Source: JAVJSF01 sp040219555
Lineage (GTDB): Bacteria > Actinomycetota > Thermoleophilia > Miltoncostaeales > Miltoncostaeaceae
Length of the DNA: 64,000 nucleotides
Reading direction: 5' to 3'
Assembly: GCA_040219555.1 (NCBI GenBank)
Contig: JAVJSF010000006.1
Location: 1-64,000 of the forward strand
Part shown: in pieces, positions 42,749 through 50,433 of the stretch
Layout of the letters: each line of letters opens with the position of its first letter
Position numbering within the stretch: position 1 is the first letter of the stretch
The notes under the pieces: model-generated
Told to the model about the DNA's origin: nothing
Seen by the model: the letters and a program-made list of their open reading frames with translations, nothing else
Databases searched by the model: none
Program-made: the position numbers and the translations under genes

Positions 42749-42768
42749 GTGAAACTCGCCGATTTCAC
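42749..42768. promoter_or_regulatory. 20-bp dyad GTGAAA-N8-TTTCAC
   Basis: A perfect 6-base inverted repeat with an 8-base spacer, upstream of the pilA -35 element and about 30 bases behind the rnhA -10 box. It has the size of a dimeric regulator site and could control either divergent gene. Confidence 0.4.
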
Positions 42769-42775
42769 CGATACC

Positions 42776-42803
42776 TAAAGCGTGAGGCCCTTCCGGGCGA
42801 TAC
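42776..42803 (+). promoter_or_regulatory. FliA/WhiG-type promoter of pilA
   Basis: TAAAG at 42776-42780, then GGCGATAC at 42796-42803 with 16 bases between TAAA and the -10 box. This closely matches the motility sigma consensus TAAA-N15/16-GCCGATAA. There is no housekeeping-type promoter of similar quality before pilA. A long leader of about 60 bases follows. Confidence 0.45.
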
Positions 42804-42820
42804 AGGACCCGGAGGTCCTG
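42803..42820. promoter_or_regulatory. Dyad CAGGACC-CGGA-GGTCCTG at the pilA start site
   Basis: A perfect 7-base inverted repeat with a 4-base loop that spans the expected transcription start. Because it begins inside the -10 box it is more likely a repressor site than an RNA hairpin. Confidence 0.35.
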
Positions 42821-42872
42821 GGCTGAACGACTCGGCCCTCGGGTAACACCCACACTCACGGAGGAGCACACC

Positions 42873-43289
42873 ATGCTGGAGAGCATCCGGCGCCGGCGCG
42901 GCCAGGAGGGTTTCACCCTCATCGAGCTGCTCGTCGTGGTCATCATCATCGGCCTTCTTGCGGCCATCGCCATCCCGGCCTTCCTGGGCCAGCGCGACAA
43001 GGCCAGCGAGGCATCGGCCAAGTCCTCGGTCCGCAACGCCGCCACGGCGGTCGAGGCGGCCTTCACCGAGAACACCGCCTACCCGGCCGACGACGCCGGC
43101 GGCCTGGCCTCGCTGGCGGCCATCGAGCCCACCATCCAGTGGAACGCCGACGGCGAGAACCGGGTCGACTACGACGCGGCCCCCGCGGCCGGCACGGCCT
43201 ACACCCTGCTGGCGACGCGCGGCGGGCGAACCTGCACGCTGACCAAGGCGTCCACCGGCGCGACGACGTACTCCGGGGACTGCGCCTGA
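42873..43289 (+). CDS. pilA: Type IV major pilin
   Basis: 138 residues. A class III leader ends RRRGQEG, cleaved before FTLIELLVVVIIIGLLAAIA, with the conserved Glu5 of the mature protein. The C-terminal part holds two cysteines (TCTL and SGDC) able to close the usual D-region disulfide. The short, Ala-rich globular domain is typical of small actinobacterial pilins. Strong GGAGGA site before ATG 42873; its own promoter; two strong hairpins follow, fitting high monocistronic expression. Confidence 0.95.
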   Translation: MLESIRRRRGQEGFTLIELLVVVIIIGLLAAIAIPAFLGQRDKASEASAKSSVRNAATAVEAAFTENTAYPADDAGGLASLAAIEPTIQWNADGENRVDYDAAPAAGTAYTLLATRGGRTCTLTKASTGATTYSGDCA

Positions 43290-43295
43290 TCCCCT

Positions 43296-43340
43296 GCCCC
43301 CCGGGTCGCTCGCGCGGCCCGGGGGGCGCCCCTTCTTCCT
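43296..43340 (+). terminator. Strong terminator after pilA
   Basis: GCCCCCCGGG (43296-43305) pairs with CCCGGGGGGC (43318-43327), followed by the pyrimidine run ttcttcctc (43332-43340). It is the closest to a classical rho-independent terminator in the window and separates pilA from pilD. Confidence 0.7.
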
Positions 43341-43344
43341 CGAT

Positions 43345-43376
43345 CCGCCACGGTCTCCGTCACGGAGCCGTGGCGG
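43345..43376. terminator. Second hairpin between pilA and pilD
   Basis: CCGCCACGG (43345-43353) and CCGTGGCGG (43368-43376) form a 9-bp stem, with an inner CTCCG/CGGAG stem. Tandem with the preceding terminator, it should limit read-through of pilA transcripts. Confidence 0.55.
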
Positions 43377-43417
43377 CAGCGTCCCGATCCGCGCGCCATC
43401 GGCGCGCCCTCCCGACC

Positions 43418-43423
43418 TAGCGT
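43418..43423 (+). promoter_or_regulatory. -10 box (TAGCGT) for pilD
   Basis: TAGCGT ends 7 bases before ATG 43431 and overlaps an upstream in-frame GTG (43422), so it argues for ATG 43431 as start. Confidence 0.5.
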
Positions 43424-43430
43424 GGTGCAC

Positions 43431-44204
43431 ATGAGCCCAGACGCACAGCTCACCGCGTTCGTCGCCGCGTTCGCCGGCCTGGCGGGCCTGCTCTTCGGCT
43501 CGTTCGCCGCGGTCGTCGTCGACCGCTGGCCCCGCGGCGCCTCCGTGGTACGCCCCCGCTCCCAGTGCGACGGCTGCAATCGCCCGCTGGCGGTGTGGGA
43601 ACTGATCCCGGTGCTCTCGTGGGCGGCCCTCCGCGGCCGCTGCCACGGCTGCGGCGCGCGCATCGGCGTCCAGGCTCCGCTGGTGGAGATCGCCTGCGGG
43701 GCCGCCGCCGGCGGCGCCGTGCTGGTGCGCGGGGTCGGCTGGGACGCGCTGGCGCTCGCGGTGCTGGCCGTGGTGCTCGTCCCCGTGGTCGTGATCGATC
43801 TGCGCCACCACCTGATCCCCGACCTCCTGGTGCTCCCCGCGACGGCGGTGGCCCTGCTCGCCGCCATCCTGGCCGACCCGGCTCGCTGGTGGGTCCCGGT
43901 CGCCGGCTCCGCCGGCGCGGCGGGATTCCTGTTCCTGCTCTGGCTGGTCCACCCGGGCGGCATGGGCCTGGGTGACGTCAAGCTGGCCGCGCTCATCGGC
44001 GCCGCCCTCGGTGTGCTCGCGATCCCGGCCCTGTTCCTGGCCTTCGCGGCCGGCGCGGCGCTCGGGGTGGTGCTCCTGGCCCGGCTCGGCCCGCGGGCGC
44101 GCAAGGTCGCGGTGCCGTTCGGGCCCTTCCTCGCGGCGGGGGCTGTCGCGGCGCTCGTGATCGGCCCTCCGCTTGTCGATTGGTACAGCGGAACCCTCCT
44201 ATGA
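43431..44204 (+). CDS. pilD: Prepilin peptidase
   Basis: 257 residues, about seven membrane helices. It cleaves prepilin leaders and methylates the new N-terminus. The zinc-binding cysteine motif is CDGCNRPL...RGRCHGCGARIG, and the catalytic Asp pair is in VVIDLRHHLIPD and GGMGLGDVKLAA. ATG 43431 is chosen on the promoter position. Its stop overlaps pilM by 4 bases (ATGA). Confidence 0.95.
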   Translation: MSPDAQLTAFVAAFAGLAGLLFGSFAAVVVDRWPRGASVVRPRSQCDGCNRPLAVWELIPVLSWAALRGRCHGCGARIGVQAPLVEIACGAAAGGAVLVRGVGWDALALAVLAVVLVPVVVIDLRHHLIPDLLVLPATAVALLAAILADPARWWVPVAGSAGAAGFLFLLWLVHPGGMGLGDVKLAALIGAALGVLAIPALFLAFAAGAALGVVLLARLGPRARKVAVPFGPFLAAGAVAALVIGPPLVDWYSGTLL

Positions 44205-45271
44205 GCACAGTCGCCCTCGATATCGGATCCACATCCCTCGCCGCCGTCCAGCTCGACGTGCGCGGTGAGCGCATCCGCCTGGAGCGTGCGCTGGTGCGCC
44301 CGCTCCCCGAAGGCCTGGTGCACGCCGGCGAGATCGCCGACCGCGAGGCCGTGGCCGAGCACATCAAGGCGCTCTGGAAGAGCGGACGCTTCTCGGGCCG
44401 GCGCGTCCGGCTGGGCGTCGCCAACCGCCGGGTCCTGGTGCGCATGATGGACCTGCCGACCCTCGACGACGAGGCCTCGATGCGGGCGGCGGTCGAGGAG
44501 GCCGTCACCGAGCATCTGCCCATCTCCGCCCCCGAGGCCGTGGTGGACAGCCGGCCGGTGGCCCGCTACTGGACTGGGACCGAGAGCCGCGAGCGCCGCA
44601 TGGTCGTCGCCGCGCAGCGCGGCATGATCGACGGCCTGGTGGCCACGGTGCGCTCCGCCGGCCTGCAGCCTGTGGGCATCGACCTCGAGGCCTTCGCCCT
44701 GCTGCGCGCCGTGCTGCCGCAGCCGATGCTCATCGACGAGGGCTCGGCCGACACCCCCGCCCGCGTGGTCTGTCACGTCGGTGGCGAGGTCGTCCAGGTG
44801 GTCGTCGCGGTCGACCGGCGCTGTCACTTCACGCGCCAGATCGACGGGGGCGGGGTCGCCCTCACCCGCGCGGTCGCCGAGCGTGCGGGCCTGGACCCCG
44901 AGGAGGCCGAGGCGGCCAAGCGGGTCTGCGGCTTCCTGGGCGACACCCCGGAGGGGTGGGAGCCCGATGCGGCGGCGCGGGTACGTCACGCGCTGGCGCT
45001 GGCCGCCCGGCCGCTGGTGCGCGAGATCGGTCGCTCGCTCGACTACTACCGCGCCCAGCCCGACGCACGGCCCATCGGCGGGGTCGTACTGACCGGCGGC
45101 GGCGCCCTCTGCGCCGGCCTCGACCGCTACCTGTGGCAGGCCCTCGGCATACCCGTGGAGGTGGGGGACGCCCGTCTGCAGATCGACGAGGGGGACGCCC
45201 TGGATCCGGACACGGCCGCCAGGGTGTCCGTCGCCGTGGGCCTCGCCCTCGACGGGAGCGACGACCTGTGA
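44201..45271 (+). CDS. pilM: Type IV pilus assembly protein PilM
   Basis: 356 residues, an actin-like cytoplasmic protein: VALDIGSTSLAAVQLD (phosphate 1), LPTLDDEASMRAAVEEAVTEHLP, VGIDLEAFALLRAV, and VVLTGGGALCAGLDRYL (phosphate 2/adenosine region). PilM binds nucleotide and the PilN cytoplasmic tail to link the motor to the alignment complex. It overlaps pilD and pilN by 4 bases at each end. Confidence 0.93.
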   Translation: MSTVALDIGSTSLAAVQLDVRGERIRLERALVRPLPEGLVHAGEIADREAVAEHIKALWKSGRFSGRRVRLGVANRRVLVRMMDLPTLDDEASMRAAVEEAVTEHLPISAPEAVVDSRPVARYWTGTESRERRMVVAAQRGMIDGLVATVRSAGLQPVGIDLEAFALLRAVLPQPMLIDEGSADTPARVVCHVGGEVVQVVVAVDRRCHFTRQIDGGGVALTRAVAERAGLDPEEAEAAKRVCGFLGDTPEGWEPDAAARVRHALALAARPLVREIGRSLDYYRAQPDARPIGGVVLTGGGALCAGLDRYLWQALGIPVEVGDARLQIDEGDALDPDTAARVSVAVGLALDGSDDL

Positions 45272-45948
45272 ACGGCGTCGACCTCCTCCCCGGCGCCCAC
45301 CGCGCCCGCAGCCGCCGCATCCGCCCCTCGGCCCCCAGGGTGGGAGCCGCGCTCCCGCTGGCGGTCGGGGTGCTCGCGGTCGCCGCGTTGGGGGGGCTCG
45401 GCTACATGGCCCACGACGCGCGTGGCGAGAGCGAACGCCTCGACGACGAGATCGCCGTGATCACCCAGCGCCGGGCGGTGGTGCAGGCCGAGTTGCAGGA
45501 CTTCCGTGCCGCCGGCGCGGCGGCCGAACTGCAGAGGGCCCGCAACGGTGCCGTGGTGGCGCTGGTGCGGGGCAGGGTCGACTGGCAGCGCCTGATCCGC
45601 GATACCGCCACCGCCATCCCCGAGGGCGTGTGGCTCACCAACCTGACCACCGACTCCGGGGCCGCGGCGACGCCGGCCGCCGACGGCGCCACCGAGACCG
45701 GCGGCGGCACGCCCCCGGCCGTGCGCATCGACGGCGTGGCGCTCTCGCAGCCGCACGTGGCGCGCATGCTCGTGCGACTGGGCTCCGTGGTCGGCCTGGG
45801 CGAGCCCGTGCTGGGGTCCTCGGTCGCGGACGACTCGGGCGGGGAGGAACTGGTGCGCTTCACCCTGGCGGTCGAGGTCGACCAGCGGGCCCAGGGCCGG
45901 GCGGTGCTGGTCCCGGTGACCACCGAGCAGGCAGGAACGCGGCCGTGA
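45268..45948 (+). CDS. pilN: Type IV pilus assembly protein PilN
   Basis: 226 residues. The N-terminal VNGVDLLPGAHRAR matches the short PilN motif that enters PilM (usual form INLLPWR). A membrane helix (LPLAVGVLAVAALGGLGYM, about 30-48), a coiled coil and a ferredoxin-like domain (VWLTNLTTDS ... VRIDGVALSQPHVARMLVRL) follow. GTG start, 4-base overlap with pilM; 1-base overlap with pilO. Confidence 0.9.
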   Translation: MNGVDLLPGAHRARSRRIRPSAPRVGAALPLAVGVLAVAALGGLGYMAHDARGESERLDDEIAVITQRRAVVQAELQDFRAAGAAAELQRARNGAVVALVRGRVDWQRLIRDTATAIPEGVWLTNLTTDSGAAATPAADGATETGGGTPPAVRIDGVALSQPHVARMLVRLGSVVGLGEPVLGSSVADDSGGEELVRFTLAVEVDQRAQGRAVLVPVTTEQAGTRP

Positions 45949-46775
45949 TGGGACGCCTCTCCACCCGGGACACCGTCCTGCTGATCCTGGTCCTCGCCGC
46001 GGCGAGCGCGGCCGGCCTCTGGTGGTTCCTGGTGGCCCCCGCGCGCGCCGATGTGGCCGAGCGGGACCGCGACCTCACGGCCATCACCCGCGAGGTGAAC
46101 CAGATCACCGACATGGTCGCCCGCCTGCGCGACGAGGAGCCGGACGCCTCGCGTCGCACCGCCGAGCGGTTGCGCCTGGCGAAGGCGCTCCCGGTGGACG
46201 ACCAGGTCCCCGCCGCCATCGTCCAGCTCGAGCACCTCGCCGGTCGCTCGGGCGTCCGCTTCGTCGCCATCTCGGCCCAGGGGGGGGCGAGCTACGGCAC
46301 GCTGAGCGGCAGCGAGTTCGAGGTCCGCGTCCGCGGCCGCTTCCACGACGTCGACGACTTCCTCCACCGCGTCCACAACCAGGTCCGCCTGGACCAGAAC
46401 GACCGGCCGGTCATCGGCGGACGCCTCCTGGCGCTGCGCACCGTCGCCCTGACGCCGGTCGGCGCCGGCGGCGAGGGCGTCGAGGGCGGGGACGCCGCGA
46501 CGGAGGTCCGGACTACCCTCGACGACCGCACGGAGGTGGTCGCGACCCTCGTGGTGGTGGCCTACTCGGCCGGCCGCGACGGCGCGCCCGACGCCGGCCC
46601 CAGTTCCCTGCCCGGGGGCGGGCCGCCGGAGACCACTCCGCCGGGGACCGATCCCGCCGCCGTGCCCGCGGAGGGCGCCCCCGCAGACGGTGCACCCGCG
46701 CCGACGTCGCCCGAGCCCGCCTCCGCCCCCGTGGCGAGCGTGGACACCACCGACGCCCAGGGGGCGCGAGGATGA
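45948..46775 (+). CDS. pilO: Type IV pilus assembly protein PilO-like
   Basis: 275 residues: a membrane helix (VLLILVLAAASAAGLWWFL), coiled coil, then a ferredoxin-like domain (SGVRFVAISAQGG ... FEVRVRGRFHDVDDFLHRV, the PilO signature). The last 70 residues are a Pro/Ala/Gly-rich tail not found in Gram-negative PilO. It pairs with PilN in the membrane. Starts ATG 45948 within the pilN stop. Confidence 0.9.
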   Translation: MGRLSTRDTVLLILVLAAASAAGLWWFLVAPARADVAERDRDLTAITREVNQITDMVARLRDEEPDASRRTAERLRLAKALPVDDQVPAAIVQLEHLAGRSGVRFVAISAQGGASYGTLSGSEFEVRVRGRFHDVDDFLHRVHNQVRLDQNDRPVIGGRLLALRTVALTPVGAGGEGVEGGDAATEVRTTLDDRTEVVATLVVVAYSAGRDGAPDAGPSSLPGGGPPETTPPGTDPAAVPAEGAPADGAPAPTSPEPASAPVASVDTTDAQGARG

Positions 46776-47608
46776 CCCGTCGCGGACTGCGATCCGTCCT
46801 GGCGATCGGCGCCGGCACGCTGGTGCTGGTGGCCGGGGGCTGTGGCGGGGGCGGCGGCGACGACACGGCCGCCTCCACCGCTCCCATCGATGCCGGGATC
46901 GCCCCGGCGACGGGAGTGGGCGCCGAGCAGTCGGCCTCCCTGGCCGTCGCGGCGCTGGGCGCGCCGGCCCCGGTGGACAGCGCCGCCACCGGGCGGGCCG
47001 TGGCCGGGCGCGAGGCCTACGGGGAGGTGCGCGACCCGTTCGACCCGCTGGTCGACCCGGTGGCCGAGGGGCAGGCGGGCGGCGACGCGGGGGCCGAAGG
47101 CGGATCCGACGCGCAGACCCAGGGCACGCCGACCGTGCCCGACGTGGTCATCCCGCCCCAGATCCCACCGCCCACGAGCGTGCCGAGCATGCCCACGGCC
47201 CCTCCCACGCCGACCGTGCCCACCGTCCCGGCGACACCCTCGGCCCCCGCCGCCCCGACCCCGGCCGCCCCGGCTCCCACGCCCGGCGGCACCTCGGGCT
47301 GGACCGGACGGATCCCGGGCGTGCTGCCGGCCCCCGGCACGGACGCCGGCCGGCTGGCGCTGACCGCCTCCATCGACATGGGCGGCGAGGTGATCGAGGC
47401 CACACGCGGCGACGCCGTCCCGCCCGACACCCAGCGTTTCACGGTGGTGGGCATCACCGCGACCACGGTCATCCTGCGCCTGAGTGCGGGCCTGCTGCCC
47501 GACGGCACCGACATCGTCACCCTCGAGCTCGGCGAGCGGGTCGAGCTGGTGGACTCGGTCACCGGCCGCCCCCAGCGCATCACCCTCGTCGGGATCGCCA
47601 CCGGCTGA
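46772..47608 (+). CDS. PilP-like proline-rich lipoprotein
   Basis: 278 residues. A lipoprotein signal ends VLVAGGC (lipobox AGGC); RDPFDPLVDPV recalls the R-x-PF motif of PilP; a very proline-rich spacer follows (about 125-180, with PPQIPPPTSVPSMPTAPP); and a C-terminal beta domain (LALTASIDMGGEVIEATRGD ... VTLELGERVELV) resembles the PilP homology domain. In Gram-negatives PilP joins PilNO to the PilQ secretin. With no secretin expected here, it may instead span the cell wall. 4-base overlap with pilO. Confidence 0.75.
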   Translation: MTRRGLRSVLAIGAGTLVLVAGGCGGGGGDDTAASTAPIDAGIAPATGVGAEQSASLAVAALGAPAPVDSAATGRAVAGREAYGEVRDPFDPLVDPVAEGQAGGDAGAEGGSDAQTQGTPTVPDVVIPPQIPPPTSVPSMPTAPPTPTVPTVPATPSAPAAPTPAAPAPTPGGTSGWTGRIPGVLPAPGTDAGRLALTASIDMGGEVIEATRGDAVPPDTQRFTVVGITATTVILRLSAGLLPDGTDIVTLELGERVELVDSVTGRPQRITLVGIATG

Positions 47609-47634
47609 GCGGCGGCGGGGCGCGCCGGCCGCCC

Positions 47635-47650
47635 AAACGGCGGGCCGTTT
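47635..47650 (+). terminator. Hairpin AAACGG-CGGG-CCGTTT before aroC
   Basis: A 6-bp stem followed by CTCT, between the PilP-like gene and the aroC -10 box. It could be a weak terminator of the pil operon or a regulatory dyad just upstream of the aroC promoter. Confidence 0.4.
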
Positions 47651-47653
47651 CTC

Positions 47654-47659
47654 TAGACT
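47654..47659 (+). promoter_or_regulatory. -10 box (TAGACT) for aroC
   Basis: TAGACT ends 9 bases before GTG 47669, near-leaderless spacing. Confidence 0.45.
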
Positions 47660-47668
47660 GCCCGACCC

Positions 47669-48835
47669 GTGACCCTCATCTATCGCACAGCCGGTGAGTC
47701 CCACGGCCCGGCGCTCTTCGCGATGGTGGAGGGACTCCCGGCCGGCCTGCCGCTGTCCCCGGCGGACCTCGACGCCGATCTCGCACGCCGCCAGCTGGGC
47801 TACGGCCGCGGCGGCCGCATGAAGATCGAGACCGACCGCGCCGAGGTGAAGAGCGGCCTGCGCCACGGGCACACCATCGGCAGCCCGCTGACGATGGAGA
47901 TCGTCAACCGCGACTTCGCGAACTGGTCGGCCGACCGCATGGCGGTCTGGGCGCTGGACGAGGGCGTGAGCGTCGACCCGATCACGCTCCCGCGCCCCGG
48001 CCATGCGGATCTGGCGGGGATGCTCAAGTACGGCAGCGAGGACCTGCGGCCCATCCTGGAGCGCGCCAGCGCCCGCGAGACGGCCGCGCGCGTCGCGGCC
48101 GGCGGGGTCGCCAAGGCCCTCCTGCGCCGCTACGGCATGGAGGTGCGCAGCCACGTCACGGTGATCGGCGGCGTGGCCGCGCCGTCCCGGGACGGGCTCG
48201 GCCTGGCCGACTTCGAGGGCGTGGACGACAGCCCTGTGCGCTGTCTGGACCCGGAGGCCTCGGAGGCCATGCGGGCCGAGATCAAGGCGGCCGGCCAGGA
48301 CCACGACACCGTCGGCGGCATCTTCGAGGTGTGGGTCTTCGACCCCATCCCCGGCCTGGGCTCGCACATGACCGGCGATGTGCGCTTGGACGGGCGCCTG
48401 GCGCAGGCGATGATGGGCATCCAGGCCATCAAGGGCGTGGAGATCGGCGCCGGCTTCGAGCTGGGGCGCATCCGCGGCTCGAAGGCCCACGACGAGATCT
48501 ACCACGAGACCGGGCGCGGGTACCACCGGCGCACCAACCGCTCGGGCGGCGTCGAGGGCGGCATGACCCACGGCGCACCGGTGGTGGTGCGGGCCGTGAT
48601 GAAGCCCATCAGCACGCTCTCGCGTCCGCTCGACTCGGTCGATGTGCTCACCAAGGAGCCGCGCAAGGCCCACAAGGAGCGCTCGGACATCTGCGCCGTT
48701 CCCGCGGCGGCCGTGGTGGGGGAGGCCGCGGTGGCCTTCACCCTGGCCCAGGCGCTGCTGGAGAAGTTCGGCGGCGACTCCATCGAGCACCTCGATGCGG
48801 CGGTGGCCCGCTACCGGGCCGGGATCGCCGGCTAG
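47669..48835 (+). CDS. aroC: Chorismate synthase
   Basis: Converts EPSP to chorismate with reduced FMN. 388 residues, full length: YRTAGESHGPALFAMVEGLP and QLGYGRGGRMKIETDRAEVKSG at the start, RPGHADLAGMLKYG, RASARETAARVAAGGVAK, and RTNRSGGVEGGMTHGAPVVVRA. GTG 47669 is the start. First of four shikimate genes in order aroC-aroK-aroB-aroQ, an arrangement known in actinobacteria. Confidence 0.96.
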   Translation: MTLIYRTAGESHGPALFAMVEGLPAGLPLSPADLDADLARRQLGYGRGGRMKIETDRAEVKSGLRHGHTIGSPLTMEIVNRDFANWSADRMAVWALDEGVSVDPITLPRPGHADLAGMLKYGSEDLRPILERASARETAARVAAGGVAKALLRRYGMEVRSHVTVIGGVAAPSRDGLGLADFEGVDDSPVRCLDPEASEAMRAEIKAAGQDHDTVGGIFEVWVFDPIPGLGSHMTGDVRLDGRLAQAMMGIQAIKGVEIGAGFELGRIRGSKAHDEIYHETGRGYHRRTNRSGGVEGGMTHGAPVVVRAVMKPISTLSRPLDSVDVLTKEPRKAHKERSDICAVPAAAVVGEAAVAFTLAQALLEKFGGDSIEHLDAAVARYRAGIAG

Positions 48836-48841
48836 GCCGTC

Positions 48842-49354
48842 GTGCGCTGGCTCGTCCTCGCCGGGTACATGGGCGCCGGCAAGACGTCCGTGGGGCGCCG
48901 GGTCGCCGGCCGCCTCGAGCGTCCCTTCGTGGACGCCGACGAGGCCATCGAGGAGCATGCCGGCATGACCATCGCGGAGATCTTCCCGAAGAAGGGGGAG
49001 GTCTGGTTCCGGCGCACCGAGGAGACCGTCATCCGTGGCCTGATCGCGGGGGAGCCCGGGGTGCTCGCCCTGGGCGGTGGCGCCCTCACCAGCGCCAAGA
49101 CCCGGGCGCTCGTGCACCGTCAGGCCGACGTCGTGTGGCTGCGCGCCAGCCCCGAGGTCGCCTGGGAGCGGGTCAGCGGCTCGGACCGGCCCCTGGCCGG
49201 CGACCGCGAGCGCTTCGTCCGCCGGGCGGCCGCCCGCGAGGCCGGCTACCGCGAGGCCGCCCACCTCGAGGTGGACGCCGACCAGCGGATCGAGGACATC
49301 GTGGCGCGCGTCACCACGTGGGCGCTGGCCGCGGCCCGTCAGGAGTCCCGATGA
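48842..49354 (+). CDS. aroK: Shikimate kinase
   Basis: 170 residues. P-loop AGYMGAGKTSVGRRVAGRL, substrate motif DADEAIEEHAGMTIAEIFPKKGEVWFRRTEE, Walker B-like LALGGGA and the lid DRPLAGDRERF. Phosphorylates shikimate with ATP. GTG 48842 is 6 bases after aroC; its stop overlaps aroB by 4 bases. Confidence 0.95.
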   Translation: MRWLVLAGYMGAGKTSVGRRVAGRLERPFVDADEAIEEHAGMTIAEIFPKKGEVWFRRTEETVIRGLIAGEPGVLALGGGALTSAKTRALVHRQADVVWLRASPEVAWERVSGSDRPLAGDRERFVRRAAAREAGYREAAHLEVDADQRIEDIVARVTTWALAAARQESR

Positions 49355-50433
49355 CGCGGGTGCTCGGGGCACGCATCGGGGACGCCGGGTACGAGATCCA
49401 CCTGGGTGCCGGGCTGCTGGCCGGGCTCGGGCCGATGTGGGCCGAGCGTGCCGCGGGGCCCAACGTCCTCCTGGTGAGCGACGCGAACCTGGCCGACCAC
49501 GCCGCGCGCGCGGCGCTGTCGCTGCGCGCCGCCGGCCTGGTGGTCGCCGAGGCCGTCGTGGCCCCCGGCGAGTCCTCCAAGTCGTTCGCCGAGCTCGAGC
49601 GCATCGGCCGCCTGGCGGCCACCGCGGGCATCCGGCGCGCCGACGCGGTCATCGGCCTCGGGGGAGGCGTCGTGGGTGATCTGGCCGGATTCGTCGCGGC
49701 GTCCTACCAGCGCGGGGTGCGTCTGGTGCACGTTCCCACCACGCTTCTGGCCATGGTCGACTCGGCCATCGGCGGCAAGACCGGCATCGACATCCCCGAG
49801 GGCAAGAACTACATCGGCGCCATCTGGCAGCCCGAGATGGTGGTGATGGACATGGAGACCCTGTCCACCCTCCCCGCGCGCGAGCTGTCCTGCGGGTTCG
49901 CGGAGGTCATCAAGTACGGGCTCCTGGACTCGGTGGAGTTGTTCGAGCTCGTGGAGGGCTGGCCGGCTCTGCCCGGGCCCGCCGACCGCCTGGCCGGGCT
50001 GATCGAGATGTGCATCGCGCACAAGTTGCGCGTGGTCGCGGCCGACGAGCGCGACCTGGGCATCCGCGCGTCGCTCAACCTCGGCCACACCGTGGGGCAC
50101 GGCATCGAGGCCGCCGCCGGGTACGAGCGCTACCGCCACGGCGAGGCCATCTCGCTGGGACTGCTGGCCGCCCTGCGCATCGCCGAGTCCCACTGCGGCC
50201 TGGCGCCCGAGTGGCGGCGGCGCACCCGCGCGGTGCTGGATCGCCACGACCTGCCGGTCGTCCTGCACCCGGAGGTGGTCACCGACGCCGTCGTCGCCGC
50301 GATGGGGCGTGACAAGAAGGCGTCCGCCGGCGGCCTCAACATGGTGGGCGTCGGCTCCCCCGGCGACGTCCGGCTGGGGGTCAACCCGGCGCCCGAGGAG
50401 ATCGTGGCCGCCATCGAGGAGTTGCGCGGATGA
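49351..50433 (+). CDS. aroB: 3-dehydroquinate synthase
   Basis: 360 residues; cyclises DAHP to 3-dehydroquinate using NAD and zinc. PGESSKSFAELERIG, IGLGGGVVGDLAGFVAASYQ, VPTTLLAMVDSAIGGKTGID, LNLGHTVGHGIEAAAGY and HGEAISLGLLAAL are the hallmark motifs with NAD and zinc ligands. 4-base overlaps with aroK and aroQ. Confidence 0.96.
   Translation: MTRVLGARIGDAGYEIHLGAGLLAGLGPMWAERAAGPNVLLVSDANLADHAARAALSLRAAGLVVAEAVVAPGESSKSFAELERIGRLAATAGIRRADAVIGLGGGVVGDLAGFVAASYQRGVRLVHVPTTLLAMVDSAIGGKTGIDIPEGKNYIGAIWQPEMVVMDMETLSTLPARELSCGFAEVIKYGLLDSVELFELVEGWPALPGPADRLAGLIEMCIAHKLRVVAADERDLGIRASLNLGHTVGHGIEAAAGYERYRHGEAISLGLLAALRIAESHCGLAPEWRRRTRAVLDRHDLPVVLHPEVVTDAVVAAMGRDKKASAGGLNMVGVGSPGDVRLGVNPAPEEIVAAIEELRG

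Noticed and set aside
42717..42872. Cyclic-di-GMP riboswitch upstream of pilA
   Set aside because: I compared it with the GEMM-I core (GCAAAGCC and the GGTAGC-type receptor) and found no adequate match; the leader is better explained by a promoter and dyads.
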